From Azospira oryzae (lineage in GTDB: Bacteria; Pseudomonadota; Gammaproteobacteria; Burkholderiales; Rhodocyclaceae): 64,000 nt of DNA. Position numbers and translations under genes: made by a program. This document shows, in pieces, positions 15,298 to 23,354 of this stretch (positions are counted from its first letter, which is position 1; each line of letters begins with the position of its first letter). The stretch lies in assembly GCF_004217225.1 (NCBI RefSeq), contig NZ_SHKM01000001.1, forward strand, positions 1 to 64,000, given 5' to 3'. The notes below the pieces were generated by a model. The model ran no database searches. It saw only the letters and a program-made list of their open reading frames with translations, and had not been told where the DNA came from.

Positions 15298-17256
15298 TTA
15301 CAGCCCCAGGCCCTGGCCCAGAGTCGTTTCCCCCACCACGTGCCGGTAGCGCCGGTAGCCGTTGCGGCCGCCGGACTTGGCCTGGTACATGGCCCAGTCG
15401 GCGTGGCGCAGCAGGGTTTCCGCGTCCTTGCCGGCTTCCGGGTAGAGGGCGATGCCGATGCTGGCGGAAACGTGGCCCTCGCCGTTCGGCAGGGGGAAGG
15501 GCCGGTTCATGGCGGCGACGATCTTTTCCGCCACCTGTTCCGCATCCTCGGCCCCCGCCACCTCCGCCAGGAGCACGGCGAATTCGTCGCCCCCCAGGCG
15601 GGCCACCGTATCGGCCTTGCGCAGGCAGCCCCGCAGGCGGGCCGCCGCTTCCTGCAGCAGCCGGTCGCCGGCGGCGTGGCCCAGGGTGTCGTTCACTTCC
15701 TTGAAATGGTCCAGGTCCACGAAGAGCAGGGCGAAGGCCCGCTCCTGCCGTTCCGACTGGGCCAGCAGCTGGCCCAGGAGGTCGTTGAAGAGGACCCGGT
15801 TGGGCAGGCCGGTGAGGCCGTCGTGCAGGGCCTGCTGGCGCAGCTTTTCCTGGTAGGCCTGGCGCTCGGTGACGTCCCGGGCCAGGGTCAGGATCAGGCG
15901 GCGGCCGCCGGAGGCGAAGGCGCCGATGCGCATCTCCACCGGGAATTCGTGGCCCAGGCGGTGGCGGTGGCGGCCTTCCTGGGTCACCGGGGCGTTGGTG
16001 TCTAGGTTGTGCCACAGCTGGTGCAGTTCGGCGGCGGGAATGCCGACCTCGAAGGCGTCCATGTTGCTGCCGATCAGCTCCTCCCGGGGCAGGCCCAGGC
16101 TGTCGCAGGCCTGCTGGTTCACGTCCTCGATGCGGCCATCGGGGTCGTGCAGGAAAAGGGCGTCGCCGGCCCGTTCCACCAGGTTGCGGAAGCGCCCTTC
16201 GCTTTCCCGCAGGGCCCGGGCCTGTTCCTCCAGGCGCTGCAGCTGGCGCCAGATGAGGCCGATGAAGAGGGAGCAGAGGACGATGCTGCCCAGGCCCATG
16301 AGGATGATGTGCAGGGTGGTGGCGCGCCAGGGGCGCAGCAGTTCGCTTTCCTCCTGGGAGACGGAGACCAGGATGGGATAGCGCTTGGCCTCGCGGAAGC
16401 TTTTCAGGCGCTGGCGCCCGTCCATGGAGCTGGTTTCCAGCAGGGTGCCGCTGGCGCCGCGGCCGGGAGTGCGCAGGAACAGGTCCTGTTCCGGGTAGGC
16501 ATGGCCCAGGCTGTCGGGCATTTCCGGGTAGCGGGCGAGCAGGGTGGCGTTGCTGTGGTAAAGGGCCACGGCGCCGCCGGGCAGGTGCAGCACGGAGCGG
16601 TAGAAGGAGACCACATCGGCCAGGCTGACGCTGGCCAGGATGACGCCGGAGAAATGGCCCCGGGGCCCCACCAGACGGCGGGAGAAGATGAGCCGCTGGG
16701 AGCCGTCGAGCAGGGTGCGGGTGGGGGGCGAGATGAGGGGCTCGGCTTCGGCCGTGTCGCGCAGGCGGCGGAAGTATTCCCGCTCCCGCACGTTCATGGC
16801 GGGTACCGGGTGGCGGGCCGAGTGGGCCAGCACATTGCCCTGGGCGTCCACCAGCACCAGGTTGGTGACGAAGGGGGTGGCGGTGACCTGGCTGCGCAGC
16901 AGCTGGTGCAGGCGCCGGGCCTGCTCCTCGCGCCGGGCCGGGTTTTTCTCCGCCACCAGGGGCGGCATGGCGGCCACTTCCTGGCGGGCGTTGAGCAGGG
17001 CCTGGTCAGTGGCGGTGATGGCCCGCTCCATCTGTTCCAGCAGGGCCAGGTTGAGGGTGCTGAGGTTGTCCCAGGCGGCGTTGTAGAGGCGTTCCCGGGT
17101 TTCGCCGATTTCCCGGAAGACCAGGCCGATGATGATGGCCACCAGGAGCAGCCAGCCGATCAGCAGGCTGCGTCCGGGACGCACCAGGGGCGGGCGGTTG
17201 GGGGGGGCGGTACTGTTTTCGGGAGCCATGGCGTTCTCCATTGGGATGGGGCGCAC
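15298..17256 (-). CDS. Membrane diguanylate cyclase (periplasmic sensor, PAS, GGDEF)
   Basis: The 652-aa protein makes cyclic di-GMP from two GTP. An N-terminal membrane helix (about residues 28-48), a roughly 250-aa periplasmic sensor of the Cache type and a second helix (about 315-335) lead to a PAS domain (RFRNLVERAGDALFLHDPDGRIEDVNQ). A GGDEF domain follows, with an intact GGDEF active site and an RKAD inhibitory I-site five residues before it. The start may be any of three in-frame ATGs within 30 bases. The convergent gap to the beta-lactamase gene (15180-15297) shows nothing. Confidence 0.9.
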   Translation of the reverse strand: MRPIPMENAMAPENSTAPPNRPPLVRPGRSLLIGWLLLVAIIIGLVFREIGETRERLYNAAWDNLSTLNLALLEQMERAITATDQALLNARQEVAAMPPLVAEKNPARREEQARRLHQLLRSQVTATPFVTNLVLVDAQGNVLAHSARHPVPAMNVREREYFRRLRDTAEAEPLISPPTRTLLDGSQRLIFSRRLVGPRGHFSGVILASVSLADVVSFYRSVLHLPGGAVALYHSNATLLARYPEMPDSLGHAYPEQDLFLRTPGRGASGTLLETSSMDGRQRLKSFREAKRYPILVSVSQEESELLRPWRATTLHIILMGLGSIVLCSLFIGLIWRQLQRLEEQARALRESEGRFRNLVERAGDALFLHDPDGRIEDVNQQACDSLGLPREELIGSNMDAFEVGIPAAELHQLWHNLDTNAPVTQEGRHRHRLGHEFPVEMRIGAFASGGRRLILTLARDVTERQAYQEKLRQQALHDGLTGLPNRVLFNDLLGQLLAQSERQERAFALLFVDLDHFKEVNDTLGHAAGDRLLQEAAARLRGCLRKADTVARLGGDEFAVLLAEVAGAEDAEQVAEKIVAAMNRPFPLPNGEGHVSASIGIALYPEAGKDAETLLRHADWAMYQAKSGGRNGYRRYRHVVGETTLGQGLGL

Positions 17257-17395
17257 GAAGCACTCGTCTGTCGGCCCATTCTGGCATGGGCCCGGACTTC
17301 CTCAAATAGGCCTTTGGGCCAGCAGGGGACCGGCGGCGGGCGGCAGCCGAGGGACGGTGCCGGGCGCCCGCTGGCGGGGCAGGGCGGGGCGGCGA

Positions 17396-17412
17396 TGCAC
17401 CAGTTGTGTGCA
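17396..17412 (+). promoter_or_regulatory. NtrC-like dyad upstream of nirB
   Basis: TGCAC (17396-17400) and GTGCA (17408-17412), separated by 7 bases, match the NtrC consensus GCAC-N7-GTGC perfectly. The site lies about 56 bp upstream of the -24 element of the nirB sigma-54 promoter. Confidence 0.75.
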
Positions 17413-17466
17413 GCGGCGCCGGCGGCGGGTTTGGTGTTATCCCATTGAAATCATGTGCTTACGGAA

Positions 17467-17482
17467 TGGCATGGCGATTGCT
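17467..17482 (+). promoter_or_regulatory. Sigma-54 promoter of nirBD
   Basis: TGGCATGGCGATTGCT matches the -24/-12 consensus with GG at 17468-17469 and GC at 17480-17481, 10 bases apart. It is nearly identical to the nasA promoter. The predicted start near 17493 gives a leader of about 190 nt before nirB. Confidence 0.85.
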
Positions 17483-17590
17483 AAATCTCAGGCGTACTCC
17501 TGTCGCCTGGGCGGCGGGACTGCCGGTGGTGTGGCCCTCGGGGTCAACGTGAAGCACTGCCCTTCAATGTTTTCTCTCGCTGCCTGATGG

Positions 17591-17633
17591 CGTTGCGGGA
17601 GGGCACGACGGCGTACCGCAATGGCGCGGGCGC
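17591..17633 (+). promoter_or_regulatory. Alternative hairpins in the nirB leader, one ANTAR-like
   Basis: CCGC-AATGGC-GCGG (17616-17629), extended by GCG/CGC with a small internal loop, forms a hairpin whose hexaloop AATGGC is identical to that of the first ANTAR hairpin of the nrt leader (A at position 1, G at position 4). A competing stem, CGTTGCGG (17591-17598) with CCGCAATG (17616-17623), uses the same bases, so the two exclude each other. No T-run follows and no clear second hexaloop hairpin is seen, so an antitermination role here is tentative. Confidence 0.4.
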
Positions 17634-17684
17634 AGTCCGAGGCCCGTCCCGCACCCCGGAAGCCGGCGACCGAAGGAGTGCTTC

Positions 17685-20123
17685 ATGAACAAACCCAAAC
17701 TGGTGCTGGTGGGCAACGGCATGGCCGGCGTGCGCACCCTGGAAGAGCTGCTGAAGATCGCCCCGGACCACTACGACATCACCGTCTTCGGCGCCGAGCC
17801 CCATCCCAACTACAACCGCATCCTGCTTTCCCCGGTCCTGGCCGGCGAGATGACGGTGCCCGAGATCGTCCTCAACGATCTGCAGTGGTACGCCGACAAC
17901 GGCATCAAGCTGCACCTCAACAAGAAGGTGACCAAGGTGGACCGGGTCAAACGCCAGGTCGTTGCCGAGGACGGCACGGTGGAGTCCTACGACCGCCTGC
18001 TGCTGGCCACCGGTTCCAACCCCTTCATGCTGCCCATTCCCGGCAACGACCTGCCGGGGGTCATCGCCTACCGGGACATCGCCGACACCGACGCCATGAT
18101 CGAGGCGGCCAAGACCCATCGCCACGCGGTGGTCATCGGCGGCGGCCTGCTGGGCCTGGAAGCGGCCAACGGCCTCAAGCTGCGGGGCATGGACGTGACC
18201 GTGGTGCACGTCGGCCCCTGGCTGCTGGAGCGCCAGCTGGACGAGGTGGCCGGGCGCATGCTGCAGCAGTCCCTGGAGGAGCGGGGCCTGAAATTCCTGC
18301 TGCAGAAAAATACGGAAGCCCTCATTGCCGGCGAGAGCGGCCGGGTGGCGGCCATCCGCTTCAAGGACGGCATGCAGATTCCCGCCGATCTGGTGGTGAT
18401 GGCGGTGGGCATCCGCCCCAACACGGCCCTGGCCGAGTCTTCCGGCATCCACTGCAACCGGGGCATCGTCGTCTCCGACACCCTGCAGACCTACGATCCC
18501 AAGATCTACGCCGTGGGCGAGTGCGTCAGCCACCGCGGCATCGCCTACGGCCTGGTGGCGCCGCTGTTCGAGCAGGCCAAGGTCTGCGCCAACCACCTGG
18601 CGGGCTACGGCATCGGCCGCTACCAGGGCTCGGTGACCTCCACCAAGCTGAAGGTCACCGGCATCGACCTTTTCTCCGCTGGCGACTTCATGGGCGGCAG
18701 CGACACCGAGGACATCGTCCTGCACGACCCGGCCGGCGGCGTGTACAAGCGCCTGGTGCTGAAGGACAACAAGCTGGTGGGCGGCGTGCTCTACGGCGAC
18801 ACGGCGGACGGTTCCTGGTACTTCCAGCTGCTGCGGGAGGGCAAGGACGTCAGCCAGATCCGCGACCACCTCATGTTCGGCCAGAGCAACCTGGGGGACA
18901 CCGGCCACCAGGGCCACAACAAGGCCGCCGCCATGGCCGACAGCGCCGAGGTGTGCGGCTGCAACGGCGTCACCAAGGGCGTCATCGTCAAGGCCATCAA
19001 GGAGAAGGGGCTGTTCACCCTGGACGAGGTGCGCAAGCACACCAAGGCTTCCGCCTCCTGCGGCTCCTGCACCGGCCTGGTGGAGCAGATCCTGGCCTCC
19101 ACCGTGGGCGGCGCCTACCAGGCCGCCAGCAGCGCCGAGAAGCCCATGTGCGGCTGCACCGAGCACAGCCACGGGGCCGTACGCCAGGCCATCCGGGAGC
19201 GGCACCTGACCTCCATTCCGGCGGTGATCGAAGCTCTGGCCTGGAAGAATCCCAACGGCTGCGAGAAGTGCCGCCCGGCCCTCAACTACTACCTCATCTC
19301 CACCTTCCCCCACGAGGCCAGGGACGATCCGCAAAGCCGCTTCATCAACGAGCGGGCCCACGCCAACATCCAGAAGGACGGCACCTATTCGGTGGTGCCG
19401 CGCATGTGGGGCGGCGTCACCACGCCCAACGAGTTGCGGGCCATCGCCGACGTGGCGGACAAGTACCAGGTGCCCATGGTCAAGGTCACCGGCGGCCAGC
19501 GCATCGACCTGCTGGGGGTGAAGAAGGAGGACCTGCCCCACATGTGGGCCGATCTGGCCCAGGCCGGCATGGTCTCCGGCCACGCCTACGGCAAGTCCAT
19601 CCGCACCGTGAAGACCTGCGTCGGCAGCCAGTTCTGCCGCTTCGGCACCCAGGACTCCACCGGCATGGGCATCGAGCTGGAGAAGATGCTGTTCGACATG
19701 TGGAGCCCCCACAAGGTGAAGCTGGCCGTCTCCGGCTGCCCGCGCAACTGCGCCGAATCCGGCATCAAGGACGTGGGCATCATCGCCGTCGATTCGGGCT
19801 GGGAAATCCACGTGGCCGGCAACGGCGGCATCAAGACCGAGGCGGCCCAGTTCCTGTGCAAGGTGGCCACCGCCGAAGAGGTCAAGGAATACTCCGGCGC
19901 CTTCCTCCAGCTCTACCGGGAGGAGGGCTTCTACCTGGAGCGCACCGTGCATTACGTGCAGCGGGTGGGCCTGGACCACGTCAAGCGCCTGGTTGTGGAG
20001 GACGAGGACAACCGCAAGGCCCTGCACGCCCGTCTGCTCGATTCCCTGAAGGACGCTGCCGATCCCTGGGCCGAACATCAGGAAACGCCGGCACGCCGCG
20101 AATTCGAGCCCCTGACCTTCTGA
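17685..20123 (+). CDS. nirB: NAD(P)H-dependent nitrite reductase, large subunit
   Basis: NirB reduces nitrite to ammonium with six electrons from NAD(P)H. The 812-aa protein starts with an FAD/NAD(P)H domain (KLVLVGNGMAGVRTLEELL; second Rossmann motif VVIGGGLLGLEAANGL). One BFD-type [2Fe-2S] module follows (CGCNGVTKG ... CGSCTGLVEQIL) and then a second cysteine-rich repeat (CGCTEHSHG ... CEKCRPALNYYL). The C-terminal siroheme/[4Fe-4S] domain has CVGSQFCRFG and CPRNCAESG. It sits behind a sigma-54 promoter and NtrC-like site, with GAAGGAG 7 bases before the ATG; that Shine-Dalgarno lies in a small GAAG/CTTC hairpin. nirD follows. Confidence 0.95.
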   Translation: MNKPKLVLVGNGMAGVRTLEELLKIAPDHYDITVFGAEPHPNYNRILLSPVLAGEMTVPEIVLNDLQWYADNGIKLHLNKKVTKVDRVKRQVVAEDGTVESYDRLLLATGSNPFMLPIPGNDLPGVIAYRDIADTDAMIEAAKTHRHAVVIGGGLLGLEAANGLKLRGMDVTVVHVGPWLLERQLDEVAGRMLQQSLEERGLKFLLQKNTEALIAGESGRVAAIRFKDGMQIPADLVVMAVGIRPNTALAESSGIHCNRGIVVSDTLQTYDPKIYAVGECVSHRGIAYGLVAPLFEQAKVCANHLAGYGIGRYQGSVTSTKLKVTGIDLFSAGDFMGGSDTEDIVLHDPAGGVYKRLVLKDNKLVGGVLYGDTADGSWYFQLLREGKDVSQIRDHLMFGQSNLGDTGHQGHNKAAAMADSAEVCGCNGVTKGVIVKAIKEKGLFTLDEVRKHTKASASCGSCTGLVEQILASTVGGAYQAASSAEKPMCGCTEHSHGAVRQAIRERHLTSIPAVIEALAWKNPNGCEKCRPALNYYLISTFPHEARDDPQSRFINERAHANIQKDGTYSVVPRMWGGVTTPNELRAIADVADKYQVPMVKVTGGQRIDLLGVKKEDLPHMWADLAQAGMVSGHAYGKSIRTVKTCVGSQFCRFGTQDSTGMGIELEKMLFDMWSPHKVKLAVSGCPRNCAESGIKDVGIIAVDSGWEIHVAGNGGIKTEAAQFLCKVATAEEVKEYSGAFLQLYREEGFYLERTVHYVQRVGLDHVKRLVVEDEDNRKALHARLLDSLKDAADPWAEHQETPARREFEPLTF

Positions 20124-20196
20124 GCCGGCAGGCCGGCACGATTCTCTCGGTGTTCTCTGTGCCCTCTGTGGCAAAACCGGTTTTAAGGAACGAAAA

Positions 20197-20505
20197 ATGA
20201 GCCAATGGAAAAACCTCTGCGCCCTGGAAGACATCCCCCTACTGGGTTCCCGGGTGGTGCAGCACCCGGGCGGCGATATTGCCGTGTTCCGCACCGACGG
20301 CGATGCCGTCTTCGCTCTCCACGACAAGTGCCCCCACAAGGGCGGGCCCCTCTCCCAGGGCATCGTGCACGGCCAGCGGGTGACCTGCCCCCTGCACAGC
20401 TGGAACATCGAGCTGGCCAGCGGCGAGGCGGTGGCGCCGGACCAGGGCTGTACCGCCCGCTTCCAGGTGAAGGTGGAAGACGGCCGGGTCTGGCTCCAGG
20501 CCTGA
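20197..20505 (+). CDS. nirD: Nitrite reductase small subunit (Rieske type)
   Basis: NirD is the small Rieske-fold partner of NirB. The 102-aa protein has the two boxes CPHKGGPLSQG and CPLHSW, which retain both Cys and both His ligands of a [2Fe-2S] Rieske centre. It lies 73 bases after nirB in the same direction. The start MSQWKNLCALEDIPLLGSRVV is preceded by AAGGAACG. Confidence 0.93.
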   Translation: MSQWKNLCALEDIPLLGSRVVQHPGGDIAVFRTDGDAVFALHDKCPHKGGPLSQGIVHGQRVTCPLHSWNIELASGEAVAPDQGCTARFQVKVEDGRVWLQA

Positions 20506-20529
20506 CAGGGAAACGGCCATGCCAGGAGA

Positions 20530-20586
20530 GGCAGAAGGGACGGGCCTGACGGCCATGCCATGGCGGAGAAGTCCGTCCCTGCTGCC
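20530..20586 (+). repeat. Extended hairpin after nirD
   Basis: GGCAG plus GGGACGG (20530-20543) pair with CCGTCCC plus CTGCC (20573-20586), with a 2x2 internal loop. A nested stem GCCAT/ATGGC sits at 20552-20564. It lacks a T-run, so it may protect the nirBD mRNA 3' end rather than terminate. The remaining gap to cbiX (20587-20716) holds only a CCTTTGCCG/CGGCAAAAGG stem. Confidence 0.4.
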
Positions 20587-20716
20587 TCCTGGCGATGGCA
20601 TGGAACCAATGGCCGTTCCGGCGGCCGAAGCAGGGGACGTCGCGGCCTTTGCCGGCTGCGGCAAAAGGCGATATCGATCAATTCCCTCGCCCCTTGCCTT
20701 CACCCATAATCCAGAC

Positions 20717-21085
20717 ATGACCCAAACTGCCCTCATCCTTTTCGGCCACGGTGCCCGGGACCCCCAGTGGGCCGAGCCCATGCAGCGCGTGCAGCGCGCC
20801 ATCCAGGCGCGGGAGCCCCAGCGCCGCGTCGCCCTGGCCTTCCTCGAATTCATGGAGCCGACCCTGGAACAGTGCGTTGCCCAGCTGGCCGACGAGGGCG
20901 TCACCAGCATCCGCCTGGCGCCCATGTTCATGGCCCAGAGCGGCCACCTGAAGCGGGACCTGCCCCTGCAGGTGGAAGCCGCGGCACGCCAGCATCCCCA
21001 GCTCAGCATCCACATCGCCGGCGCCATCGGCGAAGCCCCGGGCGTGATCGACGCCATGGCCGAGCACATCCTCGCCCTCGACTAG
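20717..21085 (+). CDS. cbiX: Sirohydrochlorin chelatase CbiX (short form)
   Basis: The 122-aa protein belongs to the small CbiX/SirB chelatase family, which inserts iron or cobalt into sirohydrochlorin. Family marks are LILFGHGARDPQWAEPM with the metal-binding His and VALAFLEFMEPTLEQCVAQLADEGVTSIRLAPMFMAQSGHLKRDLP with the second His. Next to nirBD, a role in making siroheme for nitrite reductase is the natural inference. The start at 20717 agrees with family length; the frame is open upstream without homology. Confidence 0.87.
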   Translation: MTQTALILFGHGARDPQWAEPMQRVQRAIQAREPQRRVALAFLEFMEPTLEQCVAQLADEGVTSIRLAPMFMAQSGHLKRDLPLQVEAAARQHPQLSIHIAGAIGEAPGVIDAMAEHILALD

Positions 21086-21109
21086 GCCCTTTCAGGAATC
21101 CACCGACCC

Positions 21110-21685
21110 ATGCTGCGCGTTCTCGTCATCGATGAATCCCAGAGCCGGGCCGCCGACATCTGCGCCGGCCTGGTCAAGGCCGGCCACCAGGTGGCGGCCG
21201 TGCTGGCCTCGTCCCTGGACCTGGCGGGAAGGGTGGAGGAACTGAAGCCCGACGTCATCCTCATCGAAACCGACAGCCCCAGCCGGGACACCCTGGAACA
21301 CCTTTCCGCCATGAACCGGGACATGCCCCGGCCGGTGATCATCTTCGCCAACGACGACGATTCGGGCCTGATCCGGGAGGCCATGAAGGCCGGCGTCTCC
21401 TCCTACGTGGTGGATGGCCTGGACCCGGCCCGCATCAAGCCCATCGTCGAGGTGGCCCGGGCCCGCTTCGAGGAAACCCTGGCCCTGCGCCGGGAGCTGG
21501 CGGAAACCACGCAGAAGCTGTCCGACCGCAAGATCATCGAGCGGGCCAAGGGCCTGCTCATGAAGACCCGCAAGATGGAAGAGGAAGAGGCCTACCACGC
21601 CCTGCGCCGCCTGGCCATGGACCGGGGCCAGAGCATCTCCCGGGTCTCCCGGGACGTCATCGAGATGGCCAAGGTCCTGCTCTGA
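21110..21685 (+). CDS. nasT: NasT-type antiterminator: receiver plus ANTAR RNA-binding domain
   Basis: The 191-aa protein has an N-terminal receiver-like domain (MLRVLVIDESQSRA...) and a C-terminal ANTAR domain (about residues 129-191; KIIERAKGLLMKTRKMEEEEAY). ANTAR domains bind paired hexaloop hairpins and prevent terminator formation in nitrate assimilation leaders. At the phospho-acceptor place there is Glu53 (IETDSP), not Asp, four residues before the conserved Pro57. Phosphorylation control is therefore unlikely; in known systems NasT is held by the nitrate sensor NasS. No NasS gene is in the window. Its probable target is the nrt leader at 23213-23334. It lies 24 bases after cbiX. Confidence 0.9.
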   Translation: MLRVLVIDESQSRAADICAGLVKAGHQVAAVLASSLDLAGRVEELKPDVILIETDSPSRDTLEHLSAMNRDMPRPVIIFANDDDSGLIREAMKAGVSSYVVDGLDPARIKPIVEVARARFEETLALRRELAETTQKLSDRKIIERAKGLLMKTRKMEEEEAYHALRRLAMDRGQSISRVSRDVIEMAKVLL

Positions 21686-21807
21686 AGGCCGGGCCGCCGG
21701 CCCACCCCTGGCTTTGACCCGGGTGATGCCGGGTTTGATTTGCATCCTGGCCCCGGTTCCCCGTCCGGCGCCATACTGTCTCCCATCACCCTTTCCGGGA
21801 GTCCGCC

Positions 21808-22203
21808 ATGAAACGCCATCCCGCCCTGTTGCAGTTGTCCCGCGAACACCACACCGCCCTCAAGCTGTCCCTGGATTGCCGCAAGGCCGTGCTGGCGGCC
21901 GACCAGGGGGCCATGAGCGCCCTGGCAAGCCAGATGTCGAGCCTCTTCGCCGCCGAGCTGGAACCCCACTTCCAGCGCGAGGAAGAGGAATTGCTGCCCT
22001 GGCTGGAAGCCGCCGGCGAGCACCAGCTGGTGGCCCGTACCCTGGCCGAGCACGCCCAGCTGCGGGGCCTGGCCGAGCGCATCGGCCGGGGCGACCGGGG
22101 CGCCCTGGAAGCCTTCGCCACAGCCCTGAGCGACCACGTGCGTTTCGAGGAACGGGAGTTGTTCGAGAAGGCCCAGGAATATCCGGCTTTCGCCGTCGGC
22201 TGA
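21808..22203 (+). CDS. Hemerythrin domain protein
   Basis: The 131-aa protein is a hemerythrin-like four-helix bundle, expected to hold a non-heme di-iron site. Candidate ligands are REHH (residues 14-17), HFQREEEELLP in the second helix, AEHAQLRGL in the third and DHVRFEERELF in the last. Such proteins bind oxygen or nitric oxide, or help iron-centre repair; the exact role here is unknown. It stands 122 bases after nasT. Confidence 0.82.
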   Translation: MKRHPALLQLSREHHTALKLSLDCRKAVLAADQGAMSALASQMSSLFAAELEPHFQREEEELLPWLEAAGEHQLVARTLAEHAQLRGLAERIGRGDRGALEAFATALSDHVRFEERELFEKAQEYPAFAVG

Positions 22204-22248
22204 CGTCGTGCCGGGGCGCGGCCCCGGCGGGGGCGATGGCGCCCTGGT

Positions 22249-22848
22249 CTAGTGGATCAGGACCAGGGCCAGGATGACGGTCCACGCCGGCAGGGCGCAG
22301 ACCATGATGACGCCGCAGAAGAGGGTGGCCAGGCAGTCGTCCTCCACCGCCAGCAGGCGGCGGATGCAGCGGTACATGGCGTAGCTGGAAAGGGCCAGGG
22401 CGACCATGCCGGTGATGAGGATGAAAATCAGGCTGGGCACGGCCAGGGCCAGGGAGGCCAGCCATAGGGGAATGGTGCTGAGGGTCACTACCAGGAAGGC
22501 CTGGCGCCGGTTCACCGGCACCTGGAAGAAGCGCCCGGCCAGGTGGGCGACGCCCGCCAGCAGGGGCACCATCAGCAGTTCCCAGGCCAGGATGAGCAGC
22601 AGGCGTTCCCAGCTGGGGGCAATGAAGCCGGCGATGATGCGGTTGCCGTAGGCGTTGCCGGCGAAGTTGGCCATCACCGGCAGCAGCAGGGAGAGGGGCA
22701 GGGCGATGAGGAGAAAACTGACGGCGGCGGAGGGCAGATGCTCCACGTCGTCCCAAAGGATGTCGTGGTTTTCCTGCGTGCCTGCACTGCCCATCATCCA
22801 GCCCGACAGTAAACGCGGGGCTTCCATGGGCTGTTGCTGGATATCCAT
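22249..22848 (-). CDS. Yip1-family membrane protein
   Basis: The 199-aa protein has five predicted membrane helices in the Yip1 domain pattern (for example AAVSFLLIALPLSLLLPVMANFAG, RLLLILAWELLMVPLLAGVAHL and ATLFCGVIMVCALPAWTVILALVLI). Function is unknown. I start it at MDIQQQPMEAPR because GGAGGGAAAC directly precedes that ATG; the longer frame would add an N-terminal stretch over the leader. A GCTCCCG/CGGGAGC hairpin (22860-22880) sits just upstream. Confidence 0.75.
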   Translation of the reverse strand: MDIQQQPMEAPRLLSGWMMGSAGTQENHDILWDDVEHLPSAAVSFLLIALPLSLLLPVMANFAGNAYGNRIIAGFIAPSWERLLLILAWELLMVPLLAGVAHLAGRFFQVPVNRRQAFLVVTLSTIPLWLASLALAVPSLIFILITGMVALALSSYAMYRCIRRLLAVEDDCLATLFCGVIMVCALPAWTVILALVLIH

Positions 22849-23074
22849 GTTTCCCTCCCGCTCCCGATACGTGCGGGAGCATTGTTTTGTGTTGCATGCC
22901 ATCAACAACCCGATAATCATAAGAACATCGGATGCCAGTGTCTTTAGGCGTTTGGTCATAGATGGGGGCGGCGCTTTCGCCGTTCCCCTTTCCTCCCCCG
23001 CCGTCGCTCCCCATTCCGCTGTCGTTGTACCCGTCGCCCCGGGTTCCCCCTTCTTGTGCGGCGGTCACGCCATG

Positions 23075-23093
23075 GCGCACCGCAGCAGTGCGC
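23075..23093 (+). promoter_or_regulatory. NtrC-like dyad upstream of nrtABC
   Basis: GCGCAC (23075-23080) and GTGCGC (23088-23093) form a perfect dyad with a 7-base spacer and contain the NtrC core GCAC-N7-GTGC. The site is about 89 bp upstream of the -24 element of the nrt promoter. Confidence 0.7.
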
Positions 23094-23180
23094 TCCGGTG
23101 CTGTGGATGTATTTTTCCGGGGCGGTGAAAATCTATCTATCTTTATGAATTGAAACTGTATTTTCGATATTTTCGTTGCC

Positions 23181-23196
23181 TGGCACGGTGGTTGCT
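23181..23196 (+). promoter_or_regulatory. Sigma-54 promoter of nrtABC
   Basis: TGGCACGGTGGTTGCT is an excellent match to the -24/-12 consensus, with GG at 23182-23183 and GC at 23194-23195. Transcription would begin near 23207, just before the ANTAR hairpins. The remaining upstream gap (22881-23074) shows nothing further. Confidence 0.9.
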
Positions 23197-23212
23197 GAAC
23201 TAGGTCGTAAGT

Positions 23213-23266
23213 CGGACCAATGGCGGTTCGAGCAACGCCGGGCAGCGCAGTGAAGCCCTGACCGGC
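23213..23266 (+). promoter_or_regulatory. Two-hairpin ANTAR (NasT) target in the nrt leader
   Basis: Hairpin 1 is CGGACC (23213-23218), hexaloop AATGGC, GGTTCG (23225-23230): six pairs including one G-U. Hairpin 2 is a 12-position stem (23237-23248 with 23255-23266, two mismatches) around hexaloop AGTGAA. Both loops have A at position 1 and G at position 4, the known signature of ANTAR target RNAs. The element starts about 6 nt after the predicted transcription start and ends 8 nt before an intrinsic terminator. Confidence 0.85.
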
Positions 23267-23274
23267 AAACGGAC

Positions 23275-23334
23275 AAAGGCGTCCATCCGCGTGTTCTCTC
23301 TCCTCTCACGCGGGTGTGACGCCTTTTCTTTTTT
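23275..23334 (+). terminator. Leader attenuator of nrtABC
   Basis: AAAGGCGTC (23275-23283) pairs with GACGCCTTT (23318-23326), with a nested stem CCGCGTG (23287-23293) / CACGCGG (23307-23313). The run TTTTCTTTTTT follows. It lies in the leader, 21 bases before nrtA, not after a gene, so it must be overridden for expression. NasT binding to the upstream hairpins is the expected antiterminator. Confidence 0.9.
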
Positions 23335-23354
23335 CTGAGGTCAAGGAGCATGGA

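Noticed and set aside
17544-20681. A 1045-codon minus-strand frame opposite nirBD
   Set aside because: Composition is that of an antisense shadow (His/Gln/Val-rich) and it lies opposite unmistakable nirB and nirD.
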